Shown: piece by piece, positions 59,117 through 64,000 of the stretch
Numbering within the stretch: position 1 is the stretch's first letter
Layout: the number at the start of each line of letters is the position of its first letter
Assembly: GCF_003336705.1 (NCBI RefSeq)
Contig: NZ_QMDL01000002.1
Location: 605,262 to 669,261, forward strand
Reading direction: 5' to 3'
DNA length: 64,000 bases
Source: Marinobacter litoralis
GTDB lineage: Bacteria > Pseudomonadota > Gammaproteobacteria > Pseudomonadales > Oleiphilaceae
The notes under the pieces: generated by a model
Told to the model about the DNA's origin: nothing
Databases searched by the model: none
What the model saw: the letters and a program-made list of their open reading frames with translations, nothing else
Position numbers and translations under genes: made by a program

Positions 59117-59884
59117 ATGAGAGGCCTTAACGGAAAAACAGTCATTGTGACCGGCGGTGGCGGTGGTATCGGCCGCGCCGTCTGCCTGCGCTTTGCTGAA
59201 GAAGGCAGCCTGGTGGCGGTCCTCGATCGTGATGCCGGCGCCGCCCAAGCCACCGTCGACCTGATCACCGAAAACGGCGGCAAGGCGAAAGCCTATGCGG
59301 CAGACATCACCAACTACGCCGCCATCAATGACACGGTTTCCACTATTGAGAGCGAGCTGGGCGTACCGACCGTGCTGGTAAACAACGCCGGTTTCGACCG
59401 TTTCATGCCATTCCTGAAGACCGAACCCAAGCTTTGGGATCAGCTGATTGCCGTTAACCTGACCGGTGCTCTGAACATGCACCACGTGGTGCTGCCGAAG
59501 ATGATCGCAGCCGGCGGCGGCAAGGTCATCAACGTAGCCTCGGACGCAGCGCGCGTTGGCTCTTCCGGTGAATCCGTCTACGCCGCCTGCAAAGCCGGCC
59601 TGGTGGGCTTCAGCAAGACCGTTGCCCGAGAACTGGCGACCAAGAACGTGTGCCTGAACGTGGTCTGCCCCGGCCCTACCGATACCGCCCTGCTCAAGGG
59701 CGTGGCGGAAACCGCCCCGAACCCGGAAAAACTGCTGGAAGCCTTCCGCAATGCCGTTCCCATGAAGCGCCTGGCCCAGCCGGAAGACTATCCCGGCATC
59801 ATCGCCCTGCTTGCCAGTGACGACGCGAATTTCATCACCGGCCAGGTGATCAGTGTGTCCGGCGGCCTGACCATGGCCGGCTAA
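59117..59884 (+). CDS. badH: 2-hydroxycyclohexanecarboxyl-CoA dehydrogenase BadH
   Basis: Short-chain dehydrogenase of 255 residues. NAD site VTGGGGGIGR (from residue 11), NNAG at 89-92, catalytic Ser142, Tyr155 and Lys159 in SVYAACKAG. The stretches ASDAARVGSSGE, NVVCPGPTDTALL and FITGQVISVSGGLTM match R. palustris BadH closely as I recall it. It oxidises the 2-hydroxy acyl-CoA to the 2-keto ring. AGGAG lies before ATG 59117; between aliA and badI. Confidence 0.9.
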   Translation: MRGLNGKTVIVTGGGGGIGRAVCLRFAEEGSLVAVLDRDAGAAQATVDLITENGGKAKAYAADITNYAAINDTVSTIESELGVPTVLVNNAGFDRFMPFLKTEPKLWDQLIAVNLTGALNMHHVVLPKMIAAGGGKVINVASDAARVGSSGESVYAACKAGLVGFSKTVARELATKNVCLNVVCPGPTDTALLKGVAETAPNPEKLLEAFRNAVPMKRLAQPEDYPGIIALLASDDANFITGQVISVSGGLTMAG

Positions 59885-59916
59885 GCGCACCACAACAAGA
59901 TTCAGGAGAACGCATC

Positions 59917-60699
59917 ATGAATTACGAAGACATTCTGTACGAAGAGAACAACGGCGTAGCCACCATCACCATCAACCGTCCGGACCGCTACAACGCCTTC
60001 CGCGGCCAGACCTGCATGGAGCTTCTGGACGCCTTCAACCGCGCCGGCTGGAACAAAGAGATCGGGGTGATTGTGTTCACCGGCGCCGGCGACAAAGCCT
60101 TCTGTACCGGCGGCGACCAGGGTGCTCACGAGGGCCAGTACGACGGCCGCGGCCTGATCGGCCTGCCGGTGGAAGAACTGCAACGCACCATCCGTGAAGT
60201 TCCCAAACCGGTCATCGCCCGCGTTAACGGCTTCGCCATTGGTGGTGGCCACGTACTGCACGTGATCTGTGACCTGAGCATTGCCTCTGAGACCGCTATC
60301 TTCGGCCAGGTCGGCCCCAAGGTCGGCTCGGTGGACCCAGGCTTTGGCACCGCCTACCTGGCCCGTGTTGTTGGCGAAAAACGGGCCCGGGAAATCTGGT
60401 ACCTGTGCCGAAAATACAGCGCCAAACAAGCACTGGAGTGGGGCCTCGTGAATGCCGTGGTGCCGCCCGAGCAGCTGGATGAGGAAGTTCAGAAGTGGTG
60501 CGAGGAAATCCTCGAGAAGAGCCCGACGGCACTGACCATCGCCAAGCGCTCCTTCAACGCGGACAGCGACAACATCGGTGGCATTGGCGCCCTCGGTATG
60601 CAGGCACTGAGCCTGTACTACGACACCGAGGAGTCCAAGGAAGGCGTGAATGCCTTCAAGGAAAAGCGCAAGCCGGAATTCCGCAAATACTACAAATAA
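59917..60699 (+). CDS. badI: 2-ketocyclohexanecarboxyl-CoA hydrolase BadI
   Basis: A 260-residue crotonase-fold enzyme of the MenB/BadI branch that opens the ring by hydrolytic C-C cleavage, giving pimeloyl-CoA. Recognised by CTGGDQGAHEGQYDGRG, FGQVGPKVGSVDPGFGTA, EIWYLCRKYSAKQA and KEKRKPEFRKYYK at the end, all nearly as in R. palustris BadI. GGGH replaces the usual first catalytic Glu, as expected for this branch. It lies between badH and aliB and marks the pathway as a ring-cleaving one. Confidence 0.92.
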   Translation: MNYEDILYEENNGVATITINRPDRYNAFRGQTCMELLDAFNRAGWNKEIGVIVFTGAGDKAFCTGGDQGAHEGQYDGRGLIGLPVEELQRTIREVPKPVIARVNGFAIGGGHVLHVICDLSIASETAIFGQVGPKVGSVDPGFGTAYLARVVGEKRAREIWYLCRKYSAKQALEWGLVNAVVPPEQLDEEVQKWCEEILEKSPTALTIAKRSFNADSDNIGGIGALGMQALSLYYDTEESKEGVNAFKEKRKPEFRKYYK

Positions 60700-60754
60700 G
60701 CCCTGAGCCCGGCCGCAACTCTCGGCCGGGCGGCAACCAGACCCGGAGAACACC

Positions 60755-61894
60755 ATGAATTTCGCATTCAATGAAGAACAGAACGCGATCCGCGAGGTTG
60801 TGGCCCGTTTCAGCGCCGAGGTGCTGGCTCCGGGCTATCGCAAGCGCGATCAGGAAGGGGTGATCGAGCGCGACGTGATCCGCCAGCTTGGTGAGATGGG
60901 CCTGCTCGGTGGTGAACTGCCGGAAGAATTCGGCGGCAGCGGCATGGACTGCGTCACCAGCGGCCTGATCATTGAGGAGATTGCCAAAGGCGATTTCAAC
61001 GTAGGCTACATCCCGCTGCTGACGTCGCTGAATGGCCAGATCATTGCCAGCCATGCCAGCCCGGAGCTTGCCAAAGAATGGTTGCACGGCATGACGACCG
61101 GCCAGAAGGTTGCCTGCATTGCCCTGACCGAGCCCCACGGTGGCTCCGATGCGGCCAACCTGCGCCTGAAAGCCGAGAAGAAAGGTGATGTCTACGTGCT
61201 CAACGGCGAGAAAACGTCCATCTCGATGGCCGACCAGGCGGATGTGGCGGTGGTATTTGCCCGCACCGGTACCGTTGAGCAACGAGCCTCAGGCATCAGT
61301 GCGTTTCTGGTACCCATGAACACCCCGGGTATCACCACCACCCGCTTTGAAGATAACGGCCAGCGCGCTATCGGCCGTGGCTCCATCTTCTTTGACAACG
61401 TGGAAGTGCCCGCCAATTACATGATGGGAGACGAGGGCAAAGGCTTCAAACAGGTGATGCAAGGCTTTGATTACAGCCGTGCCCTGATTGGCCTCCAGTG
61501 CCTGGCCGTAGCCCAGCAATCCCTGGATGAAACCTGGCAGTGGCTGACCGAGCGTACCGCCTTCGGCCAGAACCTTGCCGCTTTCCAGGGCCTGACGCAC
61601 CCGCTGGCCGAGTATCAGACCTATGTCCATGCCGCACGCATGCAGTGCTACCACGCTTTGTGGCTGAAGGATAACAACCTGCCCCACAACGCGGAGGCCG
61701 CCATGAATAAATGGTGGGGACCCAAGCTGGCGTTTGATGTGGTGAAACAGTGCCTGCTGGCCCACGGCCATACCGGCTGGGGCGAGGATCTGCCCTTTGC
61801 CCAGCGGCTGCGCGACGTGCTCGGGCTGCAGATTGGCGACGGCACCGCCCAGATTATGAAGAACATCATCGCAAGGGAATACCTGCCCAAATAA
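60755..61894 (+). CDS. aliB: Cyclohexanecarboxyl-CoA dehydrogenase type acyl-CoA dehydrogenase (AliB-like)
   Basis: A 379-residue acyl-CoA dehydrogenase. TEPHGGSDAANLRLKAEK, MQGFDYSRALIGLQCLAVAQ and the C-terminal QIGDGTAQIMKNIIARE identify it as the alicyclic group. The position of the usual catalytic Glu is Asp362 (GDGT instead of YEGT). It would introduce the double bond into cyclohexanecarboxyl-CoA, giving the BadK substrate. Last gene before a terminator. The order aliA-badH-badI-aliB differs from R. palustris. Confidence 0.86.
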   Translation: MNFAFNEEQNAIREVVARFSAEVLAPGYRKRDQEGVIERDVIRQLGEMGLLGGELPEEFGGSGMDCVTSGLIIEEIAKGDFNVGYIPLLTSLNGQIIASHASPELAKEWLHGMTTGQKVACIALTEPHGGSDAANLRLKAEKKGDVYVLNGEKTSISMADQADVAVVFARTGTVEQRASGISAFLVPMNTPGITTTRFEDNGQRAIGRGSIFFDNVEVPANYMMGDEGKGFKQVMQGFDYSRALIGLQCLAVAQQSLDETWQWLTERTAFGQNLAAFQGLTHPLAEYQTYVHAARMQCYHALWLKDNNLPHNAEAAMNKWWGPKLAFDVVKQCLLAHGHTGWGEDLPFAQRLRDVLGLQIGDGTAQIMKNIIAREYLPK

Positions 61895-61921
61895 CGAATC
61901 ACTCCGTCCTTGGGCTTTTCA

Positions 61922-61957
61922 CCCATTTTCTCCGGTAATGGGAAGATGGGTTTTTTT
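61922..61957 (+). terminator. Terminator of the aliA operon
   Basis: An 11-bp stem (61922-61932 with 61940-61950, two G-U pairs), seven-base loop, then seven T. It lies 27 bases after the aliB stop. Confidence 0.8.
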
Positions 61958-61993
61958 CCATCCTGCCAGATTTAAACAATGACAAAAGGCGGC

Positions 61994-62800
61994 ATGATGA
62001 CCAGACCCGTACTTGAAGCACGCAACCTGACCAAAGAGTTCAGCGGCTTTACCGCCGTAGATGACGTCGACCTGCTGATCAGCGAAGGCAGCATCCACGC
62101 CCTGATCGGCCCCAACGGTGCCGGCAAGACCACCGTGTTCAACCTGTTGACGAAATTTCTTCAGCCTACCCGTGGCCAGATCCTCTTTCACGGGGAAGAC
62201 ATCACTCCCCTGAAATCCGCCGCCATTGCCCGCAAAGGCATTGTTCGCTCGTTCCAGATCTCCGCCGTGTTCCCCCACATGACCGCGCTGGAGAATATCC
62301 GTGTGGCCCTGCAAACCGCAGAGGGCTCGTCCTACAGTTTCTGGAAATCCGGCAACTCCCTGCACAAGCTCAACGAGCGCTGCATGGAGCTGCTGGAGTC
62401 TGTCGGCCTGGCCGAGTTCGCCAACACCACCACGGTGGAGCTGGCCTACGGCCGAAAACGGGCGCTGGAGCTGGCCACCACCCTGGCCATGGAACCCCAG
62501 CTGTTGCTGCTGGATGAACCCACCCAGGGCATGGGCTCGGAAGACGTCGACCGCGTGGTGGCACTGGTGCGCAAGGCCGCCCAGGGCCGCACAGTGCTGA
62601 TGGTGGAGCACAACCTGAGCGTGGTCAGCAAGCTGTGCGACCGCATCACCGTCTTGGCCCAGGGGGCAGTATTGGCTGAGGGCGATTACCACACGGTTTC
62701 TGCCGACCCACGGGTGCGTGAGGTGTACATGGGCAGTGCCGGCAGCGGCGAACGGGGTTCACAGGGCGCCGCCAGTGATAACGTGGAGGCGGCCCAATGA
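61994..62800 (+). CDS. livG: LIV-type ABC transporter ATPase (LivG-like)
   Basis: A branched-chain amino acid type (HAAT) ATPase of about 268 residues. Walker A GPNGAGKTTVFN, a Q-loop region RSFQISAVFPHMTALENI typical of LivG, AYGRKRALELATTLA as the signature and LLLLDEPTQGMG as Walker B. Start choices are ATG 61979, 61994 or 61997; I choose 61994, just after AAAAGG. It overlaps livF by four bases. Because it follows the alicyclic operon, it may import a cyclic acid rather than leucine. Confidence 0.85.
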   Translation: MMTRPVLEARNLTKEFSGFTAVDDVDLLISEGSIHALIGPNGAGKTTVFNLLTKFLQPTRGQILFHGEDITPLKSAAIARKGIVRSFQISAVFPHMTALENIRVALQTAEGSSYSFWKSGNSLHKLNERCMELLESVGLAEFANTTTVELAYGRKRALELATTLAMEPQLLLLDEPTQGMGSEDVDRVVALVRKAAQGRTVLMVEHNLSVVSKLCDRITVLAQGAVLAEGDYHTVSADPRVREVYMGSAGSGERGSQGAASDNVEAAQ

Positions 62801-63519
62801 GCAAGAGCCCGGATCGCGAATACGAGCAGCTGCGCATTTCCGGCTTGCACGCATACTATGGCCAATCTCACATTCTGCACGGCATTGATCTGATGGTGCA
62901 CCGTGGCGAACTGGTCACCCTGCTGGGCCGCAACGGCGCCGGGCGCAGCACCACGCTGAAGGCCATCATGAACATGGTGGGCCGGCGCACCGGCTCCATC
63001 ATGATCAACGGCGAAGAAACCATGCAGCGCGCGCCTCATCATATTGCCAGGTTGGGGGTCGGGTATTGCCCCGAACATCGGGGCATTTTTTCCTCCCTCA
63101 GCGTGCAGGAAAACCTGACCCTGCCGCCGGTGGTACGCAGCGGCGGCATGAGCCTGGAAGAAATCTACACCATGTTCCCCAACCTCTACGAGCGCCGCTT
63201 CAGCCAGGGCACCAAGCTCTCTGGCGGCGAACAGCAGATGCTGGCCATGGCCCGCATTCTGCGCACCGGCGCCAACATGCTGTTGCTGGATGAAATCACC
63301 GAAGGCCTGGCTCCGGTGATCGTGGAGAAACTGGGGGAAGTTCTGATAGCTCTGAAGAACAAGGGCCTGACCATTGTTCTGGTGGAGCAGAATTTCCACT
63401 TTGCCGCGCCGTTGGCCGACCGACACTACGTGGTGGAGCATGGCCGGATTGTGGAAGAAATCAGCGCCAACGAACTGAGCGCCAAGCAGTCGGTGCTGGA
63501 CAGCTATCTCGGGGTCTGA
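62797..63519 (+). CDS. livF: LIV-type ABC transporter ATPase (LivF-like), Walker A Arg
   Basis: The second HAAT ATPase, 240 residues. The Walker A reads LGRNGAGRSTT: the essential lysine is Arg50. The signature LSGGEQQMLAMARIL and Walker B MLLLDEITEGLAP are intact. A Lys-to-Arg change in this place is seen in some LivF-like proteins as I recall, and may mean that the LivG partner does most of the hydrolysis. ATGA overlap with livG. Confidence 0.85.
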   Translation: MSKSPDREYEQLRISGLHAYYGQSHILHGIDLMVHRGELVTLLGRNGAGRSTTLKAIMNMVGRRTGSIMINGEETMQRAPHHIARLGVGYCPEHRGIFSSLSVQENLTLPPVVRSGGMSLEEIYTMFPNLYERRFSQGTKLSGGEQQMLAMARILRTGANMLLLDEITEGLAPVIVEKLGEVLIALKNKGLTIVLVEQNFHFAAPLADRHYVVEHGRIVEEISANELSAKQSVLDSYLGV

Positions 63520-63572
63520 CCCGACACCAACAACAACCCGAACCAACGCAAGACAGTAGCGGAGAAACAACA

Positions 63573-64000
63573 ATGACAATGATGAAAAAGCTTCTGACCT
63601 CAGCCGTTGCCTCAGCCCTGATGGCTGGAGGTGCCCAGGCGGCTATCTCGGACAACACTGTAAAAATTGGCTACCTGGCCGACATGTCTGGCACTTACCG
63701 GGATCTGGCTGGCCCAAACGGGCTGAAAGCCATGGAGATGGCGGTCGCGGATTTCGGGGGACGAGTCAACGGGGCAAAGATTGAAATCGTCAGTGCGGAT
63801 GATCGTAACAGCGCCGACGTAGCCTCAAGTACGGTACGCCGCTGGCTGGAGAACGATGGCGTGGACATGGTGGGCGGCCTGGTGGCGTCTTCGGTGACTC
63901 TGGCGGCGGTACGCCTGCTGGAGCAGAACGATAAACTCGGGTTGGTATCCGGTGCCGCTGCAGCGAGTATTTCAAACGAAAGCTGCACACCCAATCACAT
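63573..64000 (+). CDS. LIV-type periplasmic binding protein, 5' part
   Basis: The gene runs off the window end after 142 codons. It has a signal peptide (cleavage near AQA, residue 23), then NTVKIGYLADMSGTYRDLAGP and EMAVADFGGRVNGAKIEIVSADDRN, the standard Peripla_BP_6 opening of branched-chain amino acid/amide/aromatic acid binding proteins. GGAG lies eight bases before ATG 63573. The permease genes must be further downstream. Confidence 0.87.
   Translation, partial: MTMMKKLLTSAVASALMAGGAQAAISDNTVKIGYLADMSGTYRDLAGPNGLKAMEMAVADFGGRVNGAKIEIVSADDRNSADVASSTVRRWLENDGVDMVGGLVASSVTLAAVRLLEQNDKLGLVSGAAAASISNESCTPNH

Noticed and set aside
58655-59893. Long minus-strand frame opposite aliA and badH (412 codons)
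   Set aside because: Fully covered by well recognised plus-strand genes; the translation shows no known domain.

Overview
The window looks like chromosome of a marine, aerobic gammaproteobacterium close to Marinobacter. This rests on the gene set: a SufBCDS-A-T-E operon, gpmI-envC-ctpA, hisBHAF, a Pseudomonas-like arginine uptake (aot) and succinyltransferase (ast) set, glycolate oxidase glcDEF, and many acyl-CoA enzymes. The assignment is an inference from protein content, not from a database search. Coding density is high. I see no phage, insertion sequence, integrase or CRISPR array.

Layout. 1-6648: the end of a U32 peptidase-family gene (trhP/yegQ), its terminator, then the suf Fe-S assembly operon behind a promoter covered by a good IscR type-1 box. 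6651-9965: flgT and flgP on the minus strand and a divergent TraF-like outer-membrane protein. 10110-26477: housekeeping genes (cca, acetyl-CoA acetyltransferase, trmL, secB, a rhodanese-like protein, gpmI, envC, ctpA, a YibQ-type deacetylase, hisBHAF, an AsmA protein, mutY, yggX). 26596-26671: tRNA-Phe with its own promoter and terminator. 26826-33938: a lone PEP-CTERM protein behind a sigma-54-like promoter, an HlyD/FUSC/aromatic permease operon, an esterase, a DCC protein, a Bcr/CflA transporter and a DUF4124 protein. 34045-37788: glcDEF. 38042-42364: an arginine-type ABC importer plus astE, separated by a 114-bp inverted-repeat element. 42412-47310: an RND pump with a divergent TetR regulator. 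47318-51015: astC-astA-astB, with astD absent. 51234-52412: a porin.

The most interesting part is 52.5-64 kb. First comes a 36-residue open reading frame (52664-52774) with a strong ribosome binding site, a near-consensus sigma-54 promoter and a terminator; I do not recognise the peptide. Then two divergent operons encode what reads as a route for cyclohexanecarboxylate (simple naphthenic acid) breakdown. The ligase AliA and dehydrogenase AliB feed the hydratase BadK, the alcohol dehydrogenase BadH and the ring-opening hydrolase BadI. The product, pimeloyl-CoA, would be processed by a PimC/PimD-like dehydrogenase pair, and glutaryl-CoA by GcdH. A LIV-type ABC importer (two ATPases and the start of a binding protein) follows on the same strand behind a terminator and may carry the substrate. 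The 206-bp divergent promoter region has a perfect palindrome over a TTGACA -35 box. No thiolase or 3-hydroxyacyl-CoA dehydrogenase specific to pimeloyl-CoA is present in the window.
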